Assembly: GCA_963585895.1 (NCBI GenBank)
Contig: OY757916.1
Span: 25,999,524 to 26,063,523 of the forward strand
Origin: Sepioteuthis lessoniana
Lineage: Eukaryota > Mollusca > Cephalopoda > Myopsida > Loliginidae
DNA length: 64,000 nt
Direction of reading: 5' to 3'
Position 1 is the stretch's first letter. Every line of letters starts with the position of its first letter. Positions 1 through 10,767 of the stretch are shown in pieces. The position numbers and the translations under genes are program-made. The notes beneath the pieces are model-generated. The model was not told where the DNA came from and searched no databases. It saw only the letters and a list, made by a program, of their open reading frames with translations.

Positions 1-165
1 CCCACTATAATTTGTAAGTAGTCGCCAGGAGAAAGAGAGTATGAAAGCTGAATTGACTGTGTTAGTGGGACAAAGAGAAACAACATGTCATATTGTGTTT
101 GTTTGCTGATTCACGTCTCGAGTAAGGCCCTCTTTCAGAGCCCACCTCCAAAATGGAGTTCATTT

Positions 166-412
166 TCCTAATAAGTTGAGTGTATGCCAATGGTCTGGGA
201 GACCGAGATTCAATCCCAAGTTGAGTCATACCAAAGACTCAAGAAATGGTACTTGATGCCGCCTTGCTTAACACTCAGCATTATAAGGTAATGATCAAGG
301 GTAAACTGGAGCAATCCAGGGAATGGAGTAGCATCCTCCCCTACATCTTAGCGTGGTAGCTATTAAAAAGGGAGCCTTTGGGTCACCCTTGATTAAGGTC
401 GCCAACTTTAGT
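166..412 (+). mobile_element. SINE C copy, tRNA-derived
   Basis: The head carries a B-box-like segment (gattcaatccca) after a degraded A-box region. The body then runs through 'cataccaaagactc', 'ggtacttgatgc' and 'gtcgccaacttta', which recur in the same order in about nine other places in this window. No open frame. Recognised only by internal comparison; no library name is claimed. Confidence 0.75.
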
Positions 413-873
413 TTACATCTTCATGGCTAGAGTTTGACTGACTGTCTTTACCTCATCACGTCTCACACACAACTCCCTCAAAACAAGTCATTCCCTCCTT
501 TCCAACTGATGTCGGCAGAAGGAACATCTTTTTCTACTGGTTCCATATTCACAGAGAAGATTTTTGGACCTCCGTTTTTTTTCTAGTCATCCTCAGCTAA
601 CACAATGTTTCACCTGTAACTGGCTGACCCACCACTGCCTTAGCTTAAATCACTCAGAGGTCAACTACCTGCCCCTATAGACTCTATGTTTGACTTTTTC
701 TTATTTTTTCTTCTTTCTCTTCTTCCTTAGAAATTAACCTTTCATTTTCTTCATAACTTACCATATCACATTGGAGTCTAATTCTTATAGTTCTATTCAA
801 TATTAATCCTTTGTTTGCACACAGTGGAGTGGTTACAAGTATTGCTATTCAACATTATTTATTTTATTTTAAA
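413..873. other. No gene seen
   Basis: AT-rich DNA without a supported gene. The stretch at about 775-865 resembles the reverse strand of the internal minisatellite of family D (ttaatcctttgtttgcacac, then aagtattgctat). Nothing else recognised. Confidence 0.5.
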
Positions 874-1537
874 TTGCTCAGTCGGCTGTGGCTGTATAAT
901 ACACCGACTGCTGCTCTGCAGAGGGATAAGACCCCTCCCAATGTGGGTCCTGGATATGACACTAAATAATCTGATGGTGAGGTTCCAGTGATGGTGGGGC
1001 TTTGGGGAATGGCACCTCTTCCTTGCCATTGGTCCCAGGTCCACTCTGGCCCGGCGTGGCAGCACCTGATAGGGCCCTATCTATGAGTTAAATAGAACTA
1101 ACGGCATACTTATGCTAAACTGAATTGTTCGACTAAACTGAATAGCTTGAAATAGAAATGTTTTTGACAATTAGACTGTACTTAGATTTAAACTATGTGC
1201 TTATTCTAAACTTAATTATTTTAAATGGAACTGTTTTTTGATATTGAAACTGTACTTTCACAAAACTGATTTGTTTAACAAAAGAACTGTTTTGACATTT
1301 CACTGTGGGTAAACAAAATCTGTACTTATACTAAACTGAATTAGAATTGCTTGACTAAACTGAATAGCTTGAAATAGAAATGTTTTTTCACAATTAAGCT
1401 ATACTAACATTTAAACTGCATGCTTATCCTAAACTGAATTGTTCGAAATAGAACTGACAATTTGCATAAAAATGGATGTGGCATTAAATAACTTCCAAAG
1501 GTTGATATGCCATAAAACCCAAACAAACAACCAACCT
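874..1537 (+). mobile_element. Family D non-autonomous retroelement
   Basis: Head motif 'gtcggctgtggctgtataat' is followed by the block with 'ctgatggtgaggttcc' and 'ggtccactctggcccgg', then internal repeats of 'aactgaattg...gaaatagaactg', and a 3-prime tail with 'ggcattaaataact' and 'ttgatatgccataaaaccc' running into aac-rich repeats. The same head-body-tail order occurs at 6.2, 41.3 and 55.3 kb. No tRNA-like head and no protein are seen. The tail is the one also used by SINE A, so a shared LINE partner is inferred. Confidence 0.75.
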
Positions 1538-1633
1538 AATTCAATTAAACATCAGTTATTTGTTTCCACACAGTTTAAATATAAATGTCAATTAACACTC
1601 ACTGAGTGCTCCATGCATCTGGTCTTATGTCAC

Positions 1634-1767
1634 CTCGCTAGGGCACCTCGGGTAGTGTAATGGTTAGCAAGCTTGACTAGCAAACCTACAAGAGTGAGTT
1701 CGAGTCTCATTGGGTGCCCCATTCATTCGGCCTTGTGCCGCATCGAAACAAAGAGCTTCGTAAATTA
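1634..1767 (+). mobile_element. SINE G with long perfect target-site duplication
   Basis: Positions 1641-1719 form a tRNA-like region: acceptor halves GGGCACC (1641-1647) and GGTGCCC (1713-1719) pair over seven bases, the A-box is TAGTGTAATGG, and the B-box (GAGTTCGAGTCTC) sits in a T-arm-like stem. A short body follows (cggccttgtgccgcatcg). The element is flanked by an exact 18-base direct repeat, catctggtcttatgtcac, at 1616-1633 and 1768-1785, typical of LINE-mediated insertion. A decayed second copy lies near 49.23-49.32 kb. Length and context argue against a functional tRNA gene. Confidence 0.85.
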
Positions 1768-1785
1768 CATCTGGTCTTATGTCAC

Positions 1786-2432
1786 AGCTAAATAACAAAG
1801 CAAATGAAAATTGAAGAAATTAAAGTCATTTCACAAGTCTGTATTTGCTATTAAATCCACCTTTTCACTTCTATCAAGATAACTATTAAGTCGGTGGGGA
1901 TTAAATAAGAAAAAGAAAAAAAAACAAAAAACAATAACATGAAAAAACAGAATAATCACAAAATAGAATAAATTAGTAAAAAAAATGATAATCTCCCATG
2001 AGGTCTCTAACAGAAAGCGAAATAGGCGCATGCATTAAAAGAGGGACTTCTAGGCGCCCAAGAAAAACTCTTTCTCAGTTCCCTTGATATACCACAACTG
2101 AATACTTCCCTTGACATTCCTTAACTGGACAGACGTACCTTTTTCTCTCAACAACCAGTTGGAGCATATATGTCTACTAAAGCATGTCACAACTTAACCT
2201 AGCTTAGCAAATAACAAATTAAACGCAAATTGAAACATTGAAGTCAGTTCACAGGTTTGTATAAGCTTTTAAATCCTACTCTCCACTTCTATCGAGATAA
2301 CAATTAAGTCAGTGGGGATTAAATAAACTCTTTTCTCAGTTCCCTTGACAATACTCAACTGGACATTCCTTAACTGGACAGAAGTGCCTTTTTCTCTCGA
2401 CAACCAGTTGGAGCATGCATGTCTGCTAAAGC
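1786..2432. repeat. Diverged tandem duplication (two units)
   Basis: Two direct units. Unit 1 is about 1787-2184 and unit 2 about 2200-2432. Shared landmarks in order: 'aaataacaaa', 'cacttctatc', 'gataactattaagtc' or 'gataacaattaagtc', 'gtggggattaaata', 'ctcagttcccttga', 'attccttaactggacaga', 'caaccagttggagcat'. Unit 1 carries about 160 extra bases (1908-2067), A-rich at first. No gene recognised; the 103-codon reverse frame at 2269-2580 is not supported. Confidence 0.75.
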
Positions 2433-2881
2433 CTCTGGCCTGAGCAGCGTATTGTGTCACCTGCGGCAGCTGAATATACCAACTGAACATAGACACACAT
2501 GGCGGAACCTCAAAATCATAATTTGCCAAAATGACCTTCAAACCCCTTATACTCGATACTGACGATTCACAATTTGCCAAAATGACTCCTGAGATTCCTC
2601 TAACGCCTTGATCCGGAATGCGCAGTTATTTTTTCAAGTTTGAGAAAACATTCCGCAACACAAAATAGTGATAAAACCAAAAAATAAAAATTGAGTTTAA
2701 AGTATCCCGGTCTTTTTCCTTTATGTCCTTAATTCTTTTGCAGCTTCAATAAAACAAAAGAAGATAACAAGAGAATCAGGATAAAAAGAAGAACTCTGTT
2801 ACAAACCTTAGAATTTTCCAACAACACTCCGTAACAAAAAACCTACTTCTGCCCCATAAGTCTGCATTCACGTTATTCGGC
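2433..2881. other. No gene seen
   Basis: Unique-looking sequence. 'catttgccaaaatgac'-like segments occur twice (near 2521 and 2572), probably a small local repeat. No coding or RNA gene is supported. Confidence 0.4.
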
Positions 2882-3109
2882 TGTTGTATAGTGTTTCGTA
2901 CCACGTGACTTCAGGTATCGTGGAGGTATAAATGACGTCATGTTTCTTAGGCACGAGGGTCCCGCAATATCTCGGTCAGTAGTAAGACCAACTTCGGACG
3001 TAACACCCACAGCGCGAAAGTTATAATATTTGTTGGACTGTACCACTTCAGTTAATAAATAACTAACTCTTTATTTCACTGTGTATCACTTCGTTACCAC
3101 GATACAACA
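2882..3109 (+). mobile_element. Candidate short LTR with core-promoter motifs
   Basis: The segment starts TGTTGTAT and ends ATACAACA, perfectly inverted 8-base termini of LTR type. Inside are an E-box (CACGTG), a TATA-like 'gtataaat' and, immediately after, a full CRE palindrome TGACGTCA, then AATAAATAA-like polyadenylation signals near the end. An ATG follows directly, opening a frame of about 36 codons that then stops. No flanking direct repeat was found and no partner LTR is in the window, so this is a candidate only. Confidence 0.4.
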
Positions 3110-3686
3110 ATGGCAAATAATCAATTTTCGACATACTATTCCTTTGGAAATGCACCTAAATTATCGGAGAATACTGATAGTACTAGCATATATATGTTCC
3201 CTTCAAACATTAATATTTAACTTTTAATGAAATAAGATATTTGATTAAACTAGAAAGACTAACAAAACTAAATAGGAACACATAAAAAAATTACTCTTAT
3301 CTTTATTTTATTTCAATTGATCTCTATATAAAATTATACATAATGTTATATACAGAAATCCCTTCTGATTCACTGATACATTCCAAACTAACTCACAAAC
3401 AAATTGAATAAATAAACAAACAAATAAAAAACCACGAACTTACATTTAAGTTAAAAAGTTAGCATTAACCGGATGTTGTCTAGACGATGGCTGAGACCAA
3501 AATGAATAAAATACGTTACTGCGCAGATAGGCTGCGCGCATCCATCCGGTTGAAATGTAACTTTAAATTTACAATTAAAAAGGTCTTTTTTCAACCATTC
3601 AGGAACTTTCCCCACACCACAAAGTTTTTTTTAATCCGATTCGACCTAAATGTGACTATAAAACGGCCAACAAAAGTTCAAAAAAA
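3110..3686. other. No gene seen
   Basis: AT-rich DNA after the candidate LTR. If that LTR is real, this could be decayed internal sequence of the same element, but no gag or pol motif is visible. Confidence 0.4.
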
Positions 3687-4218
3687 TGTTCCATATCCAC
3701 AATTAACGCCATGTGTGAAATGGACATATAATGTTCATAACGATAGCATACAGGAATCTCAAAATTACGAAAAACACGTAACGACTTCTTGTTCGGGTAC
3801 GAAACCTTTTTATTAACTTTGAGTTAAAGGTTTCGACATAAGGAGGAGATACACAATCTTCTATGCTGTCTTATTCATTTGGCCCCCATCTCGAGTGGCT
3901 CCCATAGGGCGCAAGTTCGCCTCGCGTCTGCGAGCTCCAAAAGTCGATCCTCTTCGTTTGGCGTCTAGTATTCAACTCTCTTAACTTCAAGTTCCCAAAA
4001 ACCTCCGCGCGCTTCCGGTGCGTGACGTCACTCGCACTCTGTCACCCCATTCCGTCATTTCGGGCTATTGTGACATCTCTGAGTGGCACGTCCGCCCCGC
4101 CCGCGCGTTACAACCTACATCAATGTTTGCATCTAACTAACCCATGTGCTGAGCCGAAAGGTTCTCAGCCTAACTGAACTCAAAGGCATGAACCGAAATC
4201 CCTTAACCATTACGTTAT
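3687..4218 (-). mobile_element. LTR F solo copy
   Basis: Starts TGTTCC and shares landmarks with the LTR F copy at 13.5 kb read on the opposite strand: 'aggaatctcaaaattacg', 'tttcgacat', a CRE in 'gcgtgacgtcac', 'tctctgagtggcac', 'gttctcagcctaactgaa'. The far end (gttataa) has lost the usual ACA. Flanking A-runs (before 3687 and after 4220) are compatible with a short target duplication. Oriented from the AATAAA-like signal seen in family members. Confidence 0.65.
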
Positions 4219-5220
4219 AAAAATTCAGTCGACCCCGAGACTTCGAGAGAGAGAGGATCGCCAAGCGTCTCATTTCAGACAAGGACAAAGAACTCTGACG
4301 CCCTACCAATCAAGCCCGCATACCAACATTAGGCCGAGACGGCTTATAGCTTACCGACCTACGTCACATCCCGCACCACAATAATAAACCAGCCACTCAA
4401 GAACGACTTATTCTCACTCACCTCCTGACCCGGATCTATTGGAAGAAGAAGGCCTGTATCTCTTCTGACATACTTTGTTTTAAAAATAAAAGAAATTAAA
4501 TCTATTTCTCTCGTCCGTTGCCTCTTGCAACCGCACGCTTGTTTATAATAATAATATTGTTTTTCATTCATTTGGGAATAAAACAATAACATTAGAAATC
4601 AACAACAGCAAAAAGTTATTTACTAAACCTGGTTTTGTTAAAACCAATAAGCAAATTAACCACAACATATACTATATAAGTCTTTATTTCTTATTGAAAT
4701 ATAACACATATTGCAGGATTTTTCAATACATTAATAACATAGGTTGCCCTCCCAAGTTTTCTGGAGGGTCATCAGGCAATTGCACCAAGTGAGTATAAAT
4801 GATAATTATAGCCTGATCCCAGGGGGTATCTCTTTAAGCACTATCTGCATAACAGCGGTAAGTTTTTCGCTTAGTATCTGAGGTGCCCCAAAATAAGAAA
4901 GATCAAAGATTTTTAGTGACGACCACTCATGAGAATTGCCCTCTCCAGATTAAAATGGCCTTGTGTCAAATCTAGCCTGGTGGAAGTTTGGATTAATGCT
5001 TTAATAAGCTAGACTGTTAGGAGGGAAATCAAACCTAGCAAGACTTTAATGAAAACATCATTGTAAGGCACTAATTAAGCTTAAATAATGATCATTCAAT
5101 ATTCATAGAAAATATAACTAAGGGAATTCTGACACTGGAGGTGATGTAGTTTCGGTTAAAGACAGGCAAGCACAAATCTCCATTTTAATAGATAAATCAA
5201 ACATTATATAGTGACAATTA
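4219..5220. other. No gene seen
   Basis: Moderately mixed sequence at the start, then AT-rich. No repeat family shared with the rest of the window was recognised, and no reading frame is supported. Confidence 0.4.
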
Positions 5221-5757
5221 GGAGGAGTGCTTAGTGTAACGGTTATTGTCATAAAAGTGGAATCGGTGTTCAAATTTTAGATGAAGTTGTTAGGTTGGTG
5301 TCCTGGTTTAATGGCATATCAACCTTTATGGGTTATTTAATGCCAAATCCACCCTTGAAGAAGAACAGTAGTGGTGCTATTTAACCCATAGCTGGAGGGC
5401 ATAAGGGGTTTATACCTTTCCAAAGAGTACTAGCCCAAAAGTGAATATAATAGCACGACAGGAGTTCGAACTCGCTTACAATAATGCTGCTGTCCGGCAC
5501 ATTAACCACGATGCCACGAGGACTCCCTCTTGAAGTTGTTCGTGTTTCACATTACGCTAATACCCTTGGGAAAGGCATGGATCGGTCTTTTCTACTCTTT
5601 CCACACCACCACTACCAACAACAACAACAACTATGGATAAATAGTTAGGCAGACAGGTTCTTTAGTCTTGGTAAGGCAATCAGTCTTGAAAAAAGAAAAC
5701 TCTCTATTCTTAACCTTGTGCCACACCTTGTCTGTCGCGGAGGGGTTGGGTAAATAT
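5221..5757 (+). mobile_element. SINE B copy split by SINE A
   Basis: The tRNA-like head (ttagtgtaacggttattgtc) lies at 5231-5250 and the remainder resumes at 5531 with 'cacattacgctaataccctt', 'tatggataaatagttaggca' and the family end 'ggaggggttgggtaaata'. The interruption is exactly the SINE A copy at 5292-5530. Confidence 0.75.
5292..5530 (-). mobile_element. SINE A inserted into SINE B
   Basis: Read on the minus strand: tRNA-like head ending near 5530, central 'cctttatgccctccagctat'-type block, then tail 'ggcattaaataacccataaa' and a T/G-rich complement of the aacc tail. Flanked by the exact 10-base direct repeat tgaagttgtt at 5282-5291 and 5531-5540, which dates it after the SINE B. Confidence 0.85.
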
Positions 5758-6240
5758 ATACAGTTCAAATAATACCGATGTGTCAGGCAGGAAATTTATT
5801 GATCCATCTTCATACGTTTTAAATCTTTTGATTTATTTAAGAAAAAAATCCAGATATCAGAGGAACAAATTGGGTGGGGCAATTTTAACATCCGATTCTC
5901 CTGTTGTGGAGAGTTCAAATGCATATTTCTCATTCTAAGTCGAGCAACTTATTAGAAGCATATTTCAGTATTGAATATAATTACAGTTGTTGTCCTTTAA
6001 ATATGCTGGCCTCCACCCAAACTTGGTGCTTTCATTTCAGTTTTTATTGTTTATATCCCAAATAAACACTGGTGTAATGATTATACATGAAACATCTGTC
6101 AGTGCTCACAGCTGCAACAAGTAATTAACAACAAGTAATTAATGTTTTGAATTAGAAGTAACCTTCAAATTCCATATATCTATTGATAAAGACCTTTGAT
6201 TTGAATTTAGTAATTTATGTATATTTCATCAAACAATTTA
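5758..6240. other. No gene seen
   Basis: AT-rich unique-looking sequence with no supported gene or repeat. Confidence 0.4.
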
Positions 6241-7120
6241 TTGCCCACTCGGCTAGGGCTGTAGAATACATCAACTGCACATCTGCAGAGGCGTAAGACC
6301 CCACCCACAATGAGTGTCTTGGATTTGACACTAAATAATCTGATGGTGAGGTTCCAGTAAGCCTGAGGCTATCGGGAATACAGAGCACCCCTCCATTGCC
6401 ATTGCTCCCAGGTCCACTTTTGCCCGGCGTGGTAGCATCTGATAGGGCGTTATCTGTGAGTTAAATAGAACTAACGGCATACTTATGCTAAGCTGAACGG
6501 TTTGACTAAACTGAATAGCTTGAAATAAGAATGTTTTGACAATAAAACCGTACTTACATTTAAACTGTGTGCTTAAGCCATACTGAATTATCTGAAATTA
6601 AACTGTTTTTTGACATTGAAACTGTATTTACACTAAACTGAATTGTTTAACATAGAACTGTTTTGACATTTAACTTTGGGTAAACAAAATCTGTACTTAA
6701 TTACAAAATCTGTACTGAATTAGCTGAATTAGAACTGCTTGACTAAACTGAATTGCTTGAAATAGGAATGTTTTTGACAATTGAACTGTGTACTTATATT
6801 TAAACTGTGTGCTTATGCTAAACTGAATTGTTTGAAATTGAACCGTTTTTGACATTCAAACTGCACTTACACTAAACTGAGTCGCTATTTATAAATATTT
6901 TTAATATTTTACTGTATTAACAAAATCTGTACTTACGCTAAACTGAAGTAGCTGATTTAGAACTGTTTGAATTAGATCTGTTTAAAACAAATGTTTTTGA
7001 CAATTAAACCGTGTACTCATACTAAACTGAATTGTTTGGAATAGAACTGATTATTTACATAAAAATGGATTTGGTGTTAAATAACCTATAAAGGTTGATA
7101 TGCCATAAAAACCAACCAGC
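6241..7120 (+). mobile_element. Family D retroelement, long copy
   Basis: Head 'cactcggctagggctgtaga', conserved block with 'ctgatggtgaggttcc', an internal minisatellite of 'aaactgaattg' units that alternate with 'acttatgctaa', and the hairpin tail 'ttggtgttaaataacc' plus 'ttgatatgccataaaa'. About 880 bases, longer than the copy at 41.3 kb because of more internal repeats. Confidence 0.8.
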
Positions 7121-7175
7121 ATCAAACAATTTAATCAGATATTATTCAACTTTTTATCAGAGTTTCAAATTGAAC

Positions 7176-7599
7176 TATGCAAGAATGCTGGGTGCTGTTT
7201 TGAACCTGAAAGGCATGAACTCCCTAACCCTCGGAACCAAACCAACAAATGCTTTTGGTTATGTACGTTGTTTTTGGTTGCTGCCAGTTGTTTTAAACAA
7301 ATCCTGGAAGCTACATCAAATAAAACAACTGTACGGCCACTTACCTCCCATCTCAAAAACTATCAAAGTAAGACAAACAAGACATGCTTTGCACTTTTGG
7401 TGAAGTAAGAACAAACTCAGAAGTGACGTTCTCCTATGGACTCCTACACATGGCACACCAGCGTTGGCCAACTAGCAAAAACTCACATTCAACACCTTTG
7501 TGTGGACAATGGATGTCGTTATCGGACTTACAAAGGGTGATGGTCGACAGGGGTGGATGGTGAGAGAGTGTCTAAGAAATCTGGGTTGTCAGTACGCCT

Positions 7600-7631
<32 letters not shown>
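7176..7631 (+). mobile_element. LINE H 3-prime fragment
   Basis: Decayed frame matching other LINE H copies here: residues like 'YARMLGAVLN', 'KSWKLHQIKQLYGHLPPISK' and 'RQTRHALHFW' near the ORF2 C terminus, then (GAT)n at 7600-7631 as the 3-prime end. A roughly 110-base unrelated stretch (about 7204-7298) splits the motif 'AVLN' from 'KSW'. LINE clade uncertain; an RTE-like affinity is inference. Inactive. Confidence 0.75.
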
Positions 7632-7633
<2 letters not shown>

Positions 7634-7744
7634 ATTGATCTCCAAGCTTTTACAATCCGTGAAAATTGATAAAATATTAATAAAACATTGAGTAAGTTCA
7701 TACCAAAGAACCATGCTGGATGGATATAGAGATCATCCCTATTT

Positions 7745-7935
7745 TCTAAGAAGAGCCCAGCATATCTTGCTCATCTTATTTGGATGGTTTGTGAGATGGG
7801 AGGTAAGTGGTCGAACAATAGCTATTTTTTTAAAGGTACTGTTACCAGGATTTGTTTAAAACAACTCACACATAGCTTTTTCTCCTGCTGTCTCGTAAAA
7901 GTTCTAGTGATGCAGCCATAGAGTAGTACTAAACG
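7745..7935 (-). mobile_element. LINE H fragment
   Basis: On the minus strand the landmarks 'gatgggaggtaagtggtc' (complement of the LPPI segment) and the region encoding 'LYGC'-type residues are visible, in the order seen at 25.4 and 33.6 kb. Both ends are truncated. Confidence 0.6.
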
Positions 7936-8394
7936 GTTACTGCTTAAAATAATTCCCGGTTTATTTCATCAGAAAAAGCAGAAACCTGACCTCTGACCTC
8001 TTAAAGTATGCTAAAATATTAAAGTTTCGTTTGTCTGTTCATATCTATCTATCTATCTATCACAGAGTTTACTTAAACTAATAAAATGTGGCATGAAAAC
8101 ATTGAAAGTACCCTTAAAGAAAGAAAGACAGAGAGAATGAAAGAAAGAAAGATTCTGCTGTGTTTTTGATTATGAAATTATTAGCTAAGGGGATTTTTAT
8201 GTACAAAATGAATTTTAAATACGTTTTTAAAAACATTAAGCACTTTTTCATAAAACAAAAATTTAAGTGATTTCCAGAATTAAGAATTAATAATTTGATG
8301 ATTAAATTCGATTGTAAAAATAACCCTTTTTTAAGTTGATAAACGTATTTATTCATTTATTTATTAAAATTATTTTCAATTAAACACTGAATTT
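7936..8394. other. No gene seen; short microsatellites
   Basis: Contains (TATC)n at about 8041-8062 and a GAAA-rich stretch near 8116-8152. No gene supported. Confidence 0.5.
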
Positions 8395-8560
8395 CACCCA
8401 ATCAGGATGACTAATCCTATTCAGCCCGGACCTTCATTTCCGGCTAGCAAAACGGGTGAGCGGCCAAACCCACTCTCTTCAGCGTGAGACGGCGACCAGA
8501 ACAGACGTTCGTCTGACCGTCCCTGCTTAGCGATGCTTTTTAACATAGCAGCACCAGCAG
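8395..8560 (-). mobile_element. Fragment of repeat E (candidate LTR)
   Basis: The segment 'ccaatcaggatgactaatcc' is the reverse complement of the 'gg..atcatcctgattgg' block near the 3-prime end of the E copies at 14.9 and 23.1 kb, followed by 'cagacgttcgtctgac', matching 'gacgtctgt' there. Termini are missing. Confidence 0.55.
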
Positions 8561-9054
8561 CGGCAGCATGGACACTCAACGAGGGAACCATTTAATTCAT
8601 GTATTTCTTACAAGAAATCCCTGTTGAACATAAATTAGAAACATACAACATGCCTCGGACAGGCCCAACTTTGTGTCACCCCAAAAATTGGCTATGTCGA
8701 TCCGAGCGTAAATCCGCTCTCGACACACTAGCTACCATTTCACCTCTGGCCCACATTAATGGAGATAACGCATACTCTCCTCCAAATACCAGATACAAAA
8801 CTACACGGTGACTTTAAACACATCCCTCACACGTCCAACAACACGCTGCCATCTCAATATCCCGCTAAGCCATTTCTTCTCCAACACTAACAAGACTAAA
8901 CTCCACGAGTCTTGCAGCACCAAAAGCAAACCAAATATTCAAAGCTGCAAATAAAAAACTTTCGTTGTTGTGTTGTTAAAGAAAAGTTTCGTAATTCATT
9001 TGTGTTGCCTTAAAAAATATAGTGTTAGGGAAAATAAGAATTTCCCGAAACCCG
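8561..9054. other. No gene seen
   Basis: Mixed-composition sequence; the 70-codon frame at 8599-8811 has no recognisable domain and I do not call it a gene. Confidence 0.4.
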
Positions 9055-9275
9055 CTATAAAGTGTTTAACTGATGCTTGGAAGTGAGTGAGTTCTAATCC
9101 TAGTTTCGCTATAGCATTTACTCTCGGAATAAATCCTCGAGAAAAGCATAAATCACCTTATCTTCCCAGAGATTGGGTTAGATATTACTGTCCTTTTATA
9201 AGGATCAATTTGGTTTCTCATTACGCTTGTAGGTTGATGTGCCTTTAAACAAGGAAACCAACAAACTGAAGTTAA
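9055..9275 (+). mobile_element. Degenerate SINE A
   Basis: Weak head, then 'caccttatcttcccagagat', 'gggttagatattactgtcct' and the alternative tail 'ggttgatgtgcctttaaac' followed by 'aaggaaaccaac'. Matches the body order of SINE A with many substitutions. Confidence 0.55.
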
Positions 9276-9484
9276 GAAATTTATTTGTTCTCCGTCCTAC
9301 CACCGGACAAGTACGGCACAAGGCATTTTTTAAAGTGGGTCCAGACGCAGGCCGCAGCCCATACGCGTCCGGCAAAATCCAAAAATACCTTCGGCCGTGT
9401 CGGCATTCCCCCAATGGGGGCGCCTCAGACGCCAGGAAATGAAATAGCGAACACTTGGTAAAACAACTGGTGAACTAAATAATC

Positions 9485-9512
9485 TTTGTTCTTAACTAAA
9501 GTTAAGAACAAA
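9485..9512. repeat. Perfect 12-base inverted repeat
   Basis: Arms tttgttcttaac (9485-9496) and gttaagaacaaa (9501-9512) are separated by four bases. It could be a transposon terminus or a chance palindrome; a partial copy of one arm occurs near 9275. Confidence 0.6.
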
Positions 9513-9564
9513 TACTGTTGAGATTTTTATAGAATGTATTTCACATATGTAGATGGTACCCGGA

Positions 9565-9665
9565 CTTTTGACCGACAAACATTTGGCCGAAAGGACATTA
9601 GGTCGACAAAATCTTAACAGAAAAGACATTTAGCAGAAAGTATATTTAGCCAAAAGACATTCAAG
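9565..9665. repeat. Degenerate short-period repeat
   Basis: Roughly five imperfect units around a 'gacatttggccgaaag'-like motif, drifting toward 'gacatttagcagaaag'. No gene. Confidence 0.6.
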
Positions 9666-9870
9666 AGGAAATTGTAACAAGCAATATTTTATCAAGTATT
9701 AAAGAGAACGTCCTGGGGAATTATCAATTATATCATTTATATATATTCGTGAATATCATATATTGTTAAATATAATTATAATCATATCATTTATGATTAT
9801 ACCATTTATATATACTCGTGCATCAGGCGACTTTCTGAGACCAAAATTCTCGTCTAACATTAGGAGGTCG

Positions 9871-10437
9871 TGTTGTATAATACACGTATACTTAGGCAAA
9901 ACACACAATACAAATACACAAATGCTGGCGGACTCTGTCGTTTCAGATACGAACCGTTTATTAATTTCTTGACTTCGGTTCTTCGATACGAGGAAAGAGG
10001 CACAATTTTTACTATGCTGATCATACTATGCTGATTATACCCAACGCGCGGCGCATCTTGTGATGTTTAAGATCTCTGTCGGTAGAGATCCGAAAAAAAC
10101 AACTATAACTTCAACGGTCAAATCCAACTCCCAACGGCCGAACCCAACTCTCACCTCAATGGTCGAGTCTCAACTTCTCAACCGACTCTATTTCAAATTC
10201 TCAGGACCATCTCTTCCGGGCATAACGTCATCCACACTCCAGCCCCATTTCCTGTATGGGGGTTTATTATGACAATGGTGATTATCATATCCTTTGTGCA
10301 CGAGCGCAAAACTGCACCCAATGACTATGTACCAGAACTCTTAACCCGAATTGTTCAAAGCCCAACCAAACTGAATGATAAAATATAATTAACGAAAAAT
10401 AATTAATATAAAAACATCATTCCTTAATTACATAACA
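9871..10437 (-). mobile_element. LTR F solo copy
   Basis: Bounded by TGTTGT at 9871 and ACATAACA at 10437, about 567 bases. Shares with the 56.6 kb copy 'cacaatttttactatgctga', 'catttcctgt' plus 'tatgggggtttattatgaca', and 'aaaacatcattcc'. Flanks gtcg (9867-9870) and atcg (10438-10441) are a near-match 4-base target duplication. The CRE-like site is reduced to 'aacgtcat'. Confidence 0.75.
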
Positions 10438-10649
10438 ATCGCACTCTGCATGAGACACAAACGTTGCATGCGTAAACGGTTGACCAAAGCTAGGCCTAGG
10501 AAAACTGGTACGTATACAATTTCCAACTGCAAATGGTCTCAATTGAGGTCTCAAAAAATCGCATGATATACGAGTATATATGGTAAGTATGATCAAACAT
10601 ATTCACTGTGATCACCAAATTTATTCGACACTTGAATATTATCTAGGTT

Positions 10650-10707
10650 CGGTTGGTTTGGTTTTATAACATATCAACCCTTGTAGGCTATATAATGTCA
10701 AATCCTG

Positions 10708-10767
<60 letters not shown>

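Noticed and set aside
936-1010. Hammerhead core in family D (CUGAUGGUGAG)
   Set aside because: G8-A9 and GAAA are not in the right places and no stem II/III can be drawn; the motif is constant without covariation.
1641-1719. Functional tRNA gene
   Set aside because: Acceptor and T-arm pair, but it is continuous with a SINE body and flanked by an 18-base target duplication; anticodon arm is irregular.
1960-1990. Coding gene in the 66-codon reverse frame at 1831-2031
   Set aside because: Phe-rich translation of an A-rich run.
3487-3816. 109-codon plus-strand frame
   Set aside because: Overlaps the LTR F copy on the other strand and shows no domain.
7602-7660. Poly-Met stretch as coding
   Set aside because: It is the (GAT)n 3-prime end of LINE H.
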